Origin: an uncultured Pseudomonadota bacterium
GTDB lineage: Bacteria; Pseudomonadota; Gammaproteobacteria; Steroidobacterales; Steroidobacteraceae
Assembly: GCA_903890265.1 (NCBI GenBank)
Contig: CAITAM010000550.1
Coordinates: 1-24,676, forward strand
DNA: 24,676 bases
Direction of reading: 5' to 3'
The notes beneath the pieces were generated by a model. That model was not told where the DNA came from. It ran no database searches and worked only from the letters and a program-made list of their open reading frames with translations. This document shows, piece after piece, positions 1-7,871 of this stretch. The position numbers were made by a program, and so were the translations under genes. Position 1 is the first letter of the stretch; each line of letters opens with the position of its first letter.

Positions 1-617
1 ATCTGCATCGCAAGTGCACGGGATACCTCGGGCGGTGGTCCGAGCGCGAGCACCGCCGCCCAGCGCTCGCGGGCGAGCGCCCGGTTGCCGGCGTTCAGCG
101 CGACGATCCCGCCGTACCAGAGCGCACGCGGGTTCTGCGGATCGGCCTTGAGCGCATCCTCGAACAGCCCCGCCGCGCGGGCGTTGATGGTCTGCCCGTC
201 CTGCATCGCGAGCGCCTCGGCAAGGCTCGTATCGACCTCGGCATCCTTACCGCCGGTCAGCGTGTAGGCGTGCTCGTAGGCCGCGATGGCGCGCGGAAAG
301 TTGTTCAGCACGAGGTACGAGCGGCCGAGCATCTGCCAGCCGGCCACGTCGTCGGGGTGCTCCTTCAGCCGCTGCTCGAGCTTCGCCATCATGGCGCTCA
401 CGTCCGGCACGCCCGATGCCGCACCGCCGCTCGTCCAGTCGTAGCTCGAGAGCCTGCCGTAGAGCGCGAACGCCGCGAGCGGCAGCAGGATGCCGGCGAT
501 GACGGCGGCGAGCAGCGGCCCGCGGGCTCCGAGAGGACCCACGCGCAGCAGGGGCCGGACGACGAACAGCACCGCGAGCCCGGCCAGCAGGCCGGCGAGG
601 ATCAGGAACGCCGTCAC
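1..617 (-). CDS. ccmI: Cytochrome c maturation protein CcmI (partial, C-terminal end missing)
   Basis: Apocytochrome c chaperone of the System I haem-ligation complex; it presents apocytochrome to CcmF/CcmH. The frame starts with GTG at 617, overlapping the ccmH stop as GTGA, and stays open to the window edge (about 205 residues visible). Two hydrophobic segments (about residues 3-20 and 33-53) flank a short basic loop, as in CcmI. The rest is tetratricopeptide-like helical sequence, with a unit around EHPDDVAGWQMLGRSYL and another around DPQNPRALWYGGI. The last gene of the operon at this position in gammaproteobacteria is normally ccmI (or the C-terminal half of a fused CcmH), which fits. 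The first of several overlapping frames here (about 247-627) is a shadow. The C-terminal end lies outside the window, so full length is unknown. Confidence 0.88.
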   Translation of the reverse strand, partial: MTAFLILAGLLAGLAVLFVVRPLLRVGPLGARGPLLAAVIAGILLPLAAFALYGRLSSYDWTSGGAASGVPDVSAMMAKLEQRLKEHPDDVAGWQMLGRSYLVLNNFPRAIAAYEHAYTLTGGKDAEVDTSLAEALAMQDGQTINARAAGLFEDALKADPQNPRALWYGGIVALNAGNRALARERWAAVLALGPPPEVSRALAMQ

Positions 618-1057
618 GAGCCCGCACCGGGCTCGGTGTCGTCCGCCGCGAGCGGCCGTTGCGAGCGGCGAACGATGACCGCCACGACGGAACCCACGCC
701 GATCAGCAGCAGCAGCACCGGCGATGCCCACAGGAGGTAGGTCCGCGCCGTGAGTGGCGGCTTGTAGAGCACGAAGTCGCCGTAGCGCGCGGTCATGAAG
801 TCGCGGATCTCGTCGTCGGTCTTGCCGGCGGCGATCATCTCCCGCACGAGCCGCCGCAGGTCGGTCGCCATGCTGGCATTGGAATCGGCAATCGAGTTGC
901 TCTGGCAGACCACGCAGCGCAGCTCCTGGGTGAGCGCCTCGTAGCGCAGCTGCCGGGGCTCGTCCGTGAAGGCCGGCGCCTCGTCGATGGCGAGCGCCTC
1001 GCCCGCCGTCGCGAGCGCGATCAGGAGCATGAGGCAGACCGCAAGGCGCCGGTTCAC
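614..1057 (-). CDS. ccmH: Cytochrome c-type biogenesis protein CcmH
   Basis: Membrane-anchored periplasmic thiol oxidoreductase that reduces or holds the CXXCH cysteines of apocytochrome c before haem attachment. The 147-residue product has a signal-like N terminus (about residues 1-23), then the family signature LRCVVC with Cys48 and Cys51, and one membrane anchor at about 107-129 preceded by the conserved LLWASP. It matches the short CcmH/CycL form rather than the long E. coli CcmH, with the TPR part encoded separately as ccmI. The start is GTG at 1057, overlapping the ccmG stop as GTGA, and the stop overlaps the ccmI GTG in the same way, so both junctions look translationally coupled. Confidence 0.95.
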   Translation of the reverse strand: MNRRLAVCLMLLIALATAGEALAIDEAPAFTDEPRQLRYEALTQELRCVVCQSNSIADSNASMATDLRRLVREMIAAGKTDDEIRDFMTARYGDFVLYKPPLTARTYLLWASPVLLLLIGVGSVVAVIVRRSQRPLAADDTEPGAGS

Positions 1058-1656
1058 GGCGCCACCGCGGCAACCGCCGCCGTCCCGGCCTTCAGGTGAG
1101 GCACGAAGTCGCGCTCCCAGACGTCGATCGACAGCGCACCGACGTGCTTGTGTTTGATCTGCCCGTCGGCACCGACCAGAAACGTCTCCGGCGCGCCGTA
1201 CACGCCCCAGTCGATGGCGACCCGGCCGTCATCGTCGCTGGCCACCACGCTGTAGGGGTTGCCGAGCGTGGCCAGGTAGCGGCCGGCAATGCCCCGCTCG
1301 TCGCGCCAGTCGAGGCCGACGAGCGGCAGTTCCGCGCGCCGCGCGATCTCGAGCAGCACCCCGTGCTCGGCCCGGCATTCGCCGCACCACGTGCCCCAGA
1401 CGTTGACGAGATAAGGCCGGCCCGCAAAGGCTTCGTTGCTGACCATCACCGTCGGGTCGGCAAGGCTCGGCAGCCGAAACACCGGCGCCGGCCGGCCGAT
1501 CAGCGGCGACTTGATCTCGTGCAGGTCGAGGCCGCGATGCTGGATCTTGTAGAGCGTCACGCCGCACACGCCAAGCAGCACCGCGAACAGCACGGCAGGT
1601 ACCAGTGCCCGCGCCCGCGCCCCGGCCGCGTTCGGCGACGTCAGTTCCTCAGCCAC
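1054..1656 (-). CDS. ccmG: Thiol:disulfide interchange protein CcmG/DsbE
   Basis: Membrane-anchored periplasmic thioredoxin that supplies reductant to CcmH/apocytochrome c. I choose GTG at 1656: it lies 8 nt inside the end of ccmF and is preceded by GAGGGG at suitable spacing, giving 200 residues (MAEELTSP...). A longer frame to 1734 would lie within ccmF and adds an arginine-rich stretch unlike the family. Anchor at about residues 16-36. The thioredoxin active site is WGTWCGECRAEH with Cys91 and Cys94, and GAPET (154-158) is the CcmG-specific cis-proline loop. The intervening dipeptide Gly-Glu differs from the proline-containing pairs common in CcmG. The C terminus ends in a short alanine/valine tail. 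Confidence 0.94.
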   Translation of the reverse strand: MAEELTSPNAAGARARALVPAVLFAVLLGVCGVTLYKIQHRGLDLHEIKSPLIGRPAPVFRLPSLADPTVMVSNEAFAGRPYLVNVWGTWCGECRAEHGVLLEIARRAELPLVGLDWRDERGIAGRYLATLGNPYSVVASDDDGRVAIDWGVYGAPETFLVGADGQIKHKHVGALSIDVWERDFVPHLKAGTAAVAAVAP

Positions 1657-3613
1657 GGGTCGGCCCCTCGGCCAGCGCGGCTTCGGCCGGCATCGCGGCC
1701 TTCGACGTCGCGGCGCGCCGGTAGCGGCGGTCACCGACGCTCAGCAGACCGCCGAGCGCCATCGTCAGCGCGCCGAGCCAGATGAAGCGGATGAAGGGCT
1801 TGTACTGCAGACGCAGACTCCAGCGGCCGGCGCCGAGGTCCTCACCCATCGCGACGAAGAGGTCGCGCGTCGGGCCCACCGCGATACCCGCCTGCGTCAT
1901 CGGGTTCGTCTGCACGCGGTAGACGCGCTTCTGCGGGTGCAGCACGGTCACCTCCCGTGCGCCTTCGCGGATGGCGACAGTGGCCTCGACCCCGTCCCAG
2001 TTCGGACCGGTCACGGGCCGCGTGCCCACCAGCCGGAAGTCGTACCCGGCCAGCGTGTAGCTCTCGCCGGCGCCGAGCGAGATGTCGCGCTCGACCTTGT
2101 AGGTCTGCGCCACCGTCACACCGACCGTGAACAGTCCGAGTCCGAGGTGCGCCACCGACATGCCGAGCACGCCGAGCGAGAGGTGCTCGCCGCGTCGCCA
2201 GCGCGCGATCGGCAGCGACGCCGCCGACAGGCAGACGAAGGCACCGATCGCAAAGCCGAGCAGCGTGAGCAGGCCCGCGCGGCCAAAGCCAAGCCAGCAG
2301 ACCAGCACCGCGAGCGCCAGCCCCGCCAGTCCCAGCGTGAGGAAGCGGTTTTGCAGCGCGCCGAGCCTTGCCTGCTTCCAGCCGGCGTGCATGCCGACAC
2401 CGACCAAGGCCACGAGTGGCAGCATCGGGATCAGGAACGCGACGTTGAAGAACGGCGGACCGACCGAGATCTTGCCGAGCCCGAAGGCGTCCATGAACAT
2501 CGGCATCAGCGTGCCGATCAGCACGACGCCGGCCGCGGCCACCAGCAGCGCGTTGTTGATGAGCAGGAACGACTCGCGCGAGACGAGCGCGAAGCCCGCG
2601 TCGGAACCGAGCGTGGGCGCGCGCCAGGCGTAGAGTATCAGCGAGCCGATGATGAAAAACGCCAGCAGCGCGAGGATGAAGATGCCGCGCGAGGGGTCGG
2701 AGGCAAACGCGTGCACGGACACCACGACGCCCGAGCGCACGAGGAAGGTGCCAAGCAGGCTGAGCGAGAAGGCAAACACCGCGAGCAGCAGCGTCCAGCT
2801 CTTGAACAGCCCGAGCTTCTCGGTCACCGCGAGCGAGTGGATGAGCGCGGTGGAGGCAAGCCAGGGCATGAACGAGGCGTTCTCGACCGCGTCCCAGAAC
2901 CACCAGCCACCCCAGCCGAGCACGTAGTAGGCCCACCAGCTGCCAAGGGCGATGCCGATCGTCAGGAAGAGCCAGGCGGTCGTGGTCCAGGGTCGCGTCC
3001 AGCGCGCCCAGGCGGCATCGAGCCGGCCCTCGAGGAGGGCCGCCACCGCGAAGGCGAAGGCGATCGAGGTGCCCACGTATCCCGCGTACAGCATCGGTGG
3101 GTGCAGCGCGAGTGCCGGGTCCTGCAGCAGCGGATTGAGGTCCGCGCCGTCCGCCGCCATGGGCTGGCGGGCGAACGGGCTTGACGTCCACAGCAGGAAG
3201 GCCATGAAGCTCGTCCCGATCAGTGCGAGCACACCGAGGACCCTCGCCCGGAAGCGTTCGGGCAGGCTGCCGGAAAAATAGGCGACGGCCAGCGTCCATG
3301 ACGACAGGATGAGCAGCCACAGCAGCAGCGAGCCCTCGTGCGCGCCCCAGACGCCGGCCACCCGGTACAGGAGCGGCAGCTGCGAGTTCGAATTGTGCGC
3401 GACGTAGACCACGGAAAAGTCGTGCGTGATGAACGCGTACGTGAGGCACGCGAAGCCGAGTGACACGAACACCCACTGGCCCGCCACGGCACCGGGGGCC
3501 ACCGCCATCCAGGCGGACTGGCCGCGCCAGGCGCCGACGAGACCGAAGAACGTCGCGGTCAGCGCCATCAGGAACGCGAGCACCAGCGCGAAATGACCGA
3601 GTTCGGGAATCAT
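1649..3613 (-). CDS. ccmF: Haem lyase CcmF
   Basis: Large integral membrane subunit of the cytochrome c haem ligase, which takes haem from holo-CcmE and attaches it to apocytochrome CXXCH. The 654 residues are close to the usual 640-660. The tryptophan-rich haem-handling WWD motif is at about 234-251 (WGGWWFWDAVENASFMPW). Conserved histidine contexts are visible at GAHEGS (His92) and HPPMLY (His171). A soluble periplasmic segment lies at about 505-620 before the last membrane helix. The start ATG at 3613 overlaps the ccmE stop as ATGA. The C terminus overlaps the ccmG start by 8 nt. Confidence 0.97.
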   Translation of the reverse strand: MIPELGHFALVLAFLMALTATFFGLVGAWRGQSAWMAVAPGAVAGQWVFVSLGFACLTYAFITHDFSVVYVAHNSNSQLPLLYRVAGVWGAHEGSLLLWLLILSSWTLAVAYFSGSLPERFRARVLGVLALIGTSFMAFLLWTSSPFARQPMAADGADLNPLLQDPALALHPPMLYAGYVGTSIAFAFAVAALLEGRLDAAWARWTRPWTTTAWLFLTIGIALGSWWAYYVLGWGGWWFWDAVENASFMPWLASTALIHSLAVTEKLGLFKSWTLLLAVFAFSLSLLGTFLVRSGVVVSVHAFASDPSRGIFILALLAFFIIGSLILYAWRAPTLGSDAGFALVSRESFLLINNALLVAAAGVVLIGTLMPMFMDAFGLGKISVGPPFFNVAFLIPMLPLVALVGVGMHAGWKQARLGALQNRFLTLGLAGLALAVLVCWLGFGRAGLLTLLGFAIGAFVCLSAASLPIARWRRGEHLSLGVLGMSVAHLGLGLFTVGVTVAQTYKVERDISLGAGESYTLAGYDFRLVGTRPVTGPNWDGVEATVAIREGAREVTVLHPQKRVYRVQTNPMTQAGIAVGPTRDLFVAMGEDLGAGRWSLRLQYKPFIRFIWLGALTMALGGLLSVGDRRYRRAATSKAAMPAEAALAEGPTRG

Positions 3614-4053
3614 GTACCGCCACCTTCCGCGTTCGGTTTGTGCTTCAGCGACTGGGCAACCTCGGGCGGCATGTACTTCTCGTCGTGCTTGGCCAGCACC
3701 TCGTCGGCGACGAACACCCCGCTCGGGTCAAGTTTACCGTGCGCAATGATGCCCTGGCCCTCGCGGAAGAGGTCGGGCAGCACGCCGGCGTACTGGACCG
3801 TGACATCCCTGTTGAGGTCGGTGACCACGAAGCGCACCTCGAGCTTGCCGGGTTCGCGGTGCAGGCTGCCTTTGGTGACGAGGCCGCCGACGCGAAAACT
3901 CCGGCCTCTGGGCACTGCACCGTCGGTCACCTGCGTCGGATTGTAGAAATACGACAGATTCTCGCGAAACGCGAACGTGGCGACGGTGGTGGCGGTCGCC
4001 ACGCCGACCAGTATCCCGCCCACCAGCAGCAGGCGCTTGCGGCGCGGCGTCAC
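3610..4053 (-). CDS. ccmE: Cytochrome c maturation haem chaperone CcmE
   Basis: Periplasmic haem chaperone with one N-terminal membrane anchor (about residues 8-28) and an OB-fold domain. It accepts haem from CcmABCD and delivers it to CcmF. The covalent haem-binding histidine is His123 in LAKHDEKYMPPEV, with Tyr127 as the expected axial ligand (H-x3-Y form). Length 147 is normal. The start is GTG at 4053, overlapping the ccmD stop as GTGA. The end overlaps the ccmF ATG. Confidence 0.96.
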   Translation of the reverse strand: MTPRRKRLLLVGGILVGVATATTVATFAFRENLSYFYNPTQVTDGAVPRGRSFRVGGLVTKGSLHREPGKLEVRFVVTDLNRDVTVQYAGVLPDLFREGQGIIAHGKLDPSGVFVADEVLAKHDEKYMPPEVAQSLKHKPNAEGGGT

Positions 4054-4241
4054 GAGCGCTCCCCGCCGTCGTCGCTCGCCGCGCTCTCAAAGCGGCGCCG
4101 CGCACGGGCCTTGGCGGCTTTGAGCGCGCCGAGCGCACCGGCGAGGTTCGCGAGCATCACGACGCACCACGCGCCGTAGGACGACCAGACGTACGGCGCA
4201 TAGCCACCCATCGCCAGAAAGTCGGCAACGCTTCGTTCCAT
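4050..4241 (-). CDS. ccmD: Haem exporter protein CcmD
   Basis: Small (63-residue) single-pass membrane protein that helps release holo-CcmE from the CcmABC complex. ATG at 4241 overlaps the ccmC stop by one base (TGATG). The product begins MERSVADFLAMGGYAPYVW, has one hydrophobic helix at about 18-42, and ends in a basic then acidic tail, the usual CcmD layout (GGYA-xx-W before the helix). A longer in-frame reading to 4445 would overlap ccmC and is not needed. Sequence conservation in this family is low, so position between ccmC and ccmE is a large part of the evidence. Confidence 0.92.
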   Translation of the reverse strand: MERSVADFLAMGGYAPYVWSSYGAWCVVMLANLAGALGALKAAKARARRRFESAASDDGGERS

Positions 4242-4984
4242 CACGCCGCCCCGACGATGGGTCGCAGCCACGACGCCGTCCGCTCGCGATCGATGATCTC
4301 GGCCCGCAGCCGAACGCAGAGCAGCGCCGCGAAGAGCAGCGTGAACCCGAGCAGCGACGACAGGAGCGGCCAGAGCATGGAGCCCGGCATCGACGGTCGC
4401 GCGAGCTTCATGACGGTCGAGCCCTGGTGCAGTGAGTTCCACCACACCACCGAAAAATGGATGATCGGGATGTTCACGACGCCGACGATCGCGAGCACGG
4501 CGCTCGCCTGGTCGGCGCGCGCCCGGTCGTCAAAGGCACCGCGCAGCGCGAGGTAGCCGAGGTAGAGAAAGAGCAGGATCAGTTCGGACGTGAGGCGCGC
4601 GTCCCAGGTCCACCACGTGCCCCACATCGGCTTGCCCCAGAGCGACCCGGTCAGGAGCGCGAGAAAAGTGAAGCTCGCACCGATCGGCGCCGCGGACGCC
4701 GCCACCGCGTGCGCGACCTTCATGCGCCAGATCAGGCCGACGGCGGCCGCCACCGCCACCGTCACGTAGGCGAGCATCGACAGCCACGCGCTCGGTGCGT
4801 GCACGTAGATGATCCGAAACGCGTCCTTCTGCTGATAGTCGGGCGGCGCGAGCACGAGGCCACCGTAAAAGCCGTAGCCGATGAACAGCGCAGTGAAGAG
4901 CGCAAGCCACGGCAGGAACGCACCGGAAATGCGGTACACGTGCGGCGGCGAGGCGAGACGGTGGAACCAGGTCCAGGTGGCCAA
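4241..4984 (-). CDS. ccmC: Haem export/delivery protein CcmC
   Basis: Six-helix membrane protein that loads haem onto CcmE. The 247-residue product carries the WWD motif at about 121-135 (WGTWWTWDARLTSEL), and by alignment with E. coli CcmC the axial histidines are His62 (VHAPSAW) and His186 (LHQGS). The start is TTG at 4984: no ATG or GTG exists nearby in frame, the N terminus matches the family at ...HRLASPPHVY, and GGAG sits 7 nt upstream, spanning the ccmB stop. The rare start codon may keep expression low. Confidence 0.96.
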   Translation of the reverse strand: MATWTWFHRLASPPHVYRISGAFLPWLALFTALFIGYGFYGGLVLAPPDYQQKDAFRIIYVHAPSAWLSMLAYVTVAVAAAVGLIWRMKVAHAVAASAAPIGASFTFLALLTGSLWGKPMWGTWWTWDARLTSELILLFLYLGYLALRGAFDDRARADQASAVLAIVGVVNIPIIHFSVVWWNSLHQGSTVMKLARPSMPGSMLWPLLSSLLGFTLLFAALLCVRLRAEIIDRERTASWLRPIVGAA

Positions 4985-4988
4985 ATCC

Positions 4989-5684
4989 TTACTCCAGACA
5001 AATGCGCACGGCCGCCGCGACCGCGAGCGGCGCGAGCGTCACGGCGAGGATGAGCATCGCGAGCAGGAGCCACAGGCCACCCGCCGCCGAATCGCCGCGG
5101 ACCGCCTCGTCGGTCGCGCGCGCACCGAAAATCAGTACCGGCATCACGAGCGGCAGGACGAGCAGCGACAGGAGCACGCTGCCGCGCCGGCCGGCGAGTG
5201 TGAGCGCCGCGCCCACCGCCCCGACGAACACGATGACGCCCGTGCCGAGCGCAAGGCCGAGCATCAGCACCGGCAGCGCGGCCGCCGGCACCGACAGCGA
5301 CGACGCCGCGAGGGGCGCCGCCAGCACGAGCGGCACGCCGACCAGCAGCCAGTGCGCGAGCACCTTGGCCGCCACCAGCCCCGCGAGCGGTTGCCCGGCC
5401 AGCACGAGCTGCTCCAGCGTGCCGTCGTCCAGGTCAGCCCGGAACAGCCCCTCGAGACTCAGCAACGAGGATAACAGTGCCCCGACCCAGACAACACCGG
5501 GCGCAATGTTCCTCATTAGCGACGGTTCCGGGCTGAGCGCGAGCGGAAACAGGGTCGTGACCATCAGAAAAAAGGTCACCGGTTGCAGCAGTTCGCCGAC
5601 CCGGCGAACGCCGAGGCGGCATTCGCGGCCGAACACCCGGGCGGCGGCCGACGGCAGGGACACGGGATCCCGCGCGCCGCTCAT
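4989..5684 (-). CDS. ccmB: Haem exporter permease CcmB
   Basis: Membrane subunit of the CcmAB ABC transporter, which powers release of haem-loaded CcmE from CcmCD. The 231 residues are almost all hydrophobic, with about six membrane segments. The family's N-terminal pattern is present: a cytosolic basic start, then helix 1 at about LLQPVTFFLMVTTLFPLAL, and the LEGLFRADLDDGTLEQL loop that contacts the ATPase. ATG at 5684 overlaps the ccmA stop as ATGA. Four bases separate its TAA from the ccmC TTG, and its last codons contain the ccmC ribosome binding site. Confidence 0.96.
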   Translation of the reverse strand: MSGARDPVSLPSAAARVFGRECRLGVRRVGELLQPVTFFLMVTTLFPLALSPEPSLMRNIAPGVVWVGALLSSLLSLEGLFRADLDDGTLEQLVLAGQPLAGLVAAKVLAHWLLVGVPLVLAAPLAASSLSVPAAALPVLMLGLALGTGVIVFVGAVGAALTLAGRRGSVLLSLLVLPLVMPVLIFGARATDEAVRGDSAAGGLWLLLAMLILAVTLAPLAVAAAVRICLE

Positions 5685-6289
5685 GCGAGCGCCAGCCGCC
5701 GGGTGCGCCCGCCGAGCGGCACCTCGCTGTGGGCGGTGAACACGGCGAGGCCGCCCGCGTCGACGTGATCGGTGATGAGCCCGGTCAGGATGCCGACCGC
5801 CGCGACGTCGAGGTTCGTGAACGGCTCATCCAGCAGCCAGAGCGGCGCGCCGGACAACGCCACGCGCGCCATCGCGACGCGCCGCCGCTGCCCGGCGGAC
5901 AGCGTGCGCAGCGGTGCCTCCGCCCGGCCGGCCAGACCCACCCGGGACAGCATCGCCGCGAGCTCCGCGTCGTCGGCCGGGCGGCGGATGCGGGTGAGGT
6001 AGTGCAGGTTCTCGCCGGCGGTCAGGTCGGCCTTGAGGCCGTTGTCGTGGCCGAGGTAGGCGGTCGCGCCCGCGTAGCCGTCGGGATCCGCCGCAATCGG
6101 GCGTCCGCACCAGCGGATCGACCCCTCCTCCGGCCACAGGAAGCCGGCCAGGGTCCGCAGGAGCGTCGTCTTCCCGGCGCCGTTCGGCCCGGCGAGGTGC
6201 ACCGCCTCGCCCGCACGGACGGCGACGCTGACCGCGCGCAGGACGTGGCGCTCGCCACGCCACAGGTGCAGCCGGTCGGCCTCGAGCAC
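5681..6289 (-). CDS. ccmA: Cytochrome c biogenesis ATP-binding export protein CcmA
   Basis: ATPase subunit of CcmAB. Numbered from GTG 6289 (202 residues), Walker A is GPNGAGKTT (34-42), the ABC signature is LSAGQ (130-134) and Walker B is LWLLDEP (150-156), with a C-terminal AHSE switch histidine. Start choice: the frame extends to GTG 6361, with other GTGs at 6307 and 6289. A -10-like TACACT at 6336-6341 would place the transcript start near 6329, excluding 6361. The family usually begins MLEA, which is exactly the sequence from 6289. No clear Shine-Dalgarno precedes any of them, so 6307 remains possible. First gene of the ccm operon. Confidence 0.95.
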   Translation of the reverse strand: MLEADRLHLWRGERHVLRAVSVAVRAGEAVHLAGPNGAGKTTLLRTLAGFLWPEEGSIRWCGRPIAADPDGYAGATAYLGHDNGLKADLTAGENLHYLTRIRRPADDAELAAMLSRVGLAGRAEAPLRTLSAGQRRRVAMARVALSGAPLWLLDEPFTNLDVAAVGILTGLITDHVDAGGLAVFTAHSEVPLGGRTRRLALA

Positions 6290-6335
6290 GGCGTCAGGTG
6301 GGTACACGCGGACAGGAAACGGCTCGCATCTCCCC

Positions 6336-6341
6336 AGTGTA
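6336..6341 (-). promoter_or_regulatory. Candidate -10 element of the ccm operon
   Basis: TACACT on the minus strand, about 47 bases before the preferred ccmA start. No convincing -35 hexamer lies 16-18 bases upstream. It sits in the 79-base gap between the CBS-domain gene and ccmA, the only place for a dedicated operon promoter, but one hexamer match is weak evidence. Confidence 0.35.
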
Positions 6342-6368
6342 CCCGAGCGCCACCGCGGCACGACGGTC

Positions 6369-6797
6369 TCAGCTGTGGATGAAGCGCTCGAGGTCCTCGA
6401 TCTGCTGGCGCTGCGTCTCGATCACGGCCTTGACCAGGTCACCGATCGAGAGCACCCCGACGACGGCGCCGCCATCGACCACCGGCAGGTGGCGAATGCG
6501 GTGGCGGGTCATGAGTTCGAGGCAGGCGTGCACGCTGTCGCCGCGCCCGACCGTGATCACCGGCGAACTCATGATCTGCCAGACCGGGGTTTCCGCCGAG
6601 GAGCGGCCGAGCAGCACCACCTTTCGGGCGTAGTCGCGCTCGGAGACGATGCCTTTGAGCTCGTCGCCCTGCAGGACGAGCAGCGCACCGACGTGCCGCT
6701 CGGCCATGAGGCGTATGGCCTCGAGAACCGGATCCTCCGGCGCAATGCCGAACACCGCGCCTCCCTTGCCCCGAAGTACGTCCGCTACACGCAGCAT
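6369..6797 (-). CDS. Two-CBS-domain protein
   Basis: A stand-alone pair of CBS domains (142 residues), the small module that binds adenosine nucleotides or SAM and acts as an energy or ligand sensor. CBS 1 spans about residues 8-60, with GALLVLQGDELKGIVSERD; CBS 2 spans about 73-130, with HLPVVDGGAVVGVLSIGDLV. Both show the usual G-x-h-T/S-x-x-D ending. A short C-terminal helix (IETQRQQIEDLERFIHS) follows. ATG at 6797 has a good GGGAGG just upstream. It precedes ccmA on the same strand with a 79-base gap that has its own -10-like element, so co-transcription is possible but not shown. The partner or target is unknown. Confidence 0.9.
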   Translation of the reverse strand: MLRVADVLRGKGGAVFGIAPEDPVLEAIRLMAERHVGALLVLQGDELKGIVSERDYARKVVLLGRSSAETPVWQIMSSPVITVGRGDSVHACLELMTRHRIRHLPVVDGGAVVGVLSIGDLVKAVIETQRQQIEDLERFIHS

Positions 6798-6967
6798 CCG
6801 ACCTCCCAGGCCCGGCAGTCCGCGGACCGGCGCCAGTCGCCGGCTCGGCCGGGCACCCGGTGAGTGTGCGCGGCTTCATCGCCCGCGTCATCTGCCCTCG
6901 GGCGTCAGGGTCACGGGCGTGCAGCGCCCTAGCCGCCAGCAGCCGCCCGGGGCCGGCCCCCGCCGTG

Positions 6968-7429
6968 TCAGTAGATGCCGACCGACAGGCCCGCCGCGAG
7001 CGCGAGCCCGAGCTCGCAGGCACGACCGACGCCCGCGTCGTCGGGCTCGCCCACGAGCAGCACCGGTTCCGCGACTTCGCTCCAGCCGTAGCCACGCGCA
7101 ATCCGCTCCACGCCGCGGCAGGTGCCGGTGCCGTCGGTACCGGCGGTGACGACGAGGCCGTAGCGCAGGCCAGGCGTCTTGCCCTCCACCGGATAAAACG
7201 TCCGGTCGAAGAAGTCCTTCAGCGCCCCCGACATGTAACCGAAGTGCTCCGGGGTCACGAGCAGCAGCGCCTCGGCCTCGAGGAGGTCCTCGGCAGTCGC
7301 GAGCAGGGCCGGCCGGACCAGCAGCGTGACATCCGCGACGTCGGCGAGTACCGCGGCCTGGATGGCGGCCACGAGCCGCGCGGCCCGCCCGCCGGGCCGC
7401 CCGCCGTGCACGAGCAGCAGCCGGCGCAC
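6968..7429 (-). CDS. Flavodoxin-like / NAD(P)H-dependent FMN reductase family protein
   Basis: A 153-residue flavodoxin-fold protein. The N terminus RRLLLVHGGRPGGRAARLV resembles a short phosphate-binding loop after strand 1. TPEHFGYMSGALKDFFDR (59-76) is the characteristic FMN-ring loop of NADPH-dependent FMN reductase/WrbA-like proteins, and VTAGTDGTG (94-102) is a second flavin-contact segment. The start is GTG at 7429, two bases after the stop of the yciH gene, so the two are likely one transcript. Probably a cytoplasmic flavin reductase or quinone/nitro-reductase; the substrate cannot be told from sequence. No signal peptide or membrane segment. Confidence 0.85.
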   Translation of the reverse strand: MRRLLLVHGGRPGGRAARLVAAIQAAVLADVADVTLLVRPALLATAEDLLEAEALLLVTPEHFGYMSGALKDFFDRTFYPVEGKTPGLRYGLVVTAGTDGTGTCRGVERIARGYGWSEVAEPVLLVGEPDDAGVGRACELGLALAAGLSVGIY

Positions 7430-7431
7430 GT

Positions 7432-7800
7432 TCAGCCGCCCGCCCGCCTGACGGTGTAGCCGCGCCGGCCGAGCTCGGCCACCAGCGCGTCACGGTGCTC
7501 GCCCTGCAGCTCGATCACGCCGTCCTTGACCGTGCCGCCGGTGCCACAGCGGGCCTTGAGGTCCTTGGCGAGCGCGGCGAGCTCGGGGTCCGCGAGACCG
7601 AGTCCGGTGACCAGCGTTACGCCTTTGCCACCACGACCCTTGGTCTCCCGTGACACGCGCACGACCCCGTCACCCTTTACGACGGCCGCGGCCGCACGAC
7701 CGCAGGTGCAGGCGGAGACGGACCGACCGCAGGCCGGGCACAGGCGACCGGCGTCCGTGCTGTAGACGAGGGCGCCGCGGACGAATCGCGCATTGGGCAT
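7432..7800 (-). CDS. yciH: SUI1-family translation factor YciH
   Basis: Bacterial homologue of eukaryotic eIF1/SUI1. E. coli YciH influences initiation fidelity and is reported as a stress-responsive initiation inhibitor. The 122-residue product has a Cys cluster CPACGRSVSACTC (Cys21, 24, 31, 33), as in proteobacterial YciH, followed by the SUI1 domain (about 47-120) with the basic RETKGRGGKGVTLVTGL loop and the terminal GTVKDGVIELQG segment. ATG at 7800 is preceded by GAGG, and directly before that GATAAT with an upstream TG, which may be an extended -10 element. First gene of a two-gene unit with the flavodoxin-like gene. Confidence 0.9.
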   Translation of the reverse strand: MPNARFVRGALVYSTDAGRLCPACGRSVSACTCGRAAAAVVKGDGVVRVSRETKGRGGKGVTLVTGLGLADPELAALAKDLKARCGTGGTVKDGVIELQGEHRDALVAELGRRGYTVRRAGG

Positions 7801-7852
7801 CGCCTCATTATCGCACGGGTGACGGGTCGAGCCAGCGCCGCACCGGATACCC

Positions 7853-7858
7853 TACAAT
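7853..7858 (+). promoter_or_regulatory. Candidate -10 element for tRNA-Leu
   Basis: TACAAT on the plus strand, 13 bases before the mature tRNA 5' end, which would give a very short leader. The region 16-18 bases upstream has no good -35 match. Placement is as expected for a tRNA promoter. Confidence 0.5.
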
Positions 7859-7871
7859 CGTGGCGGTCGCT

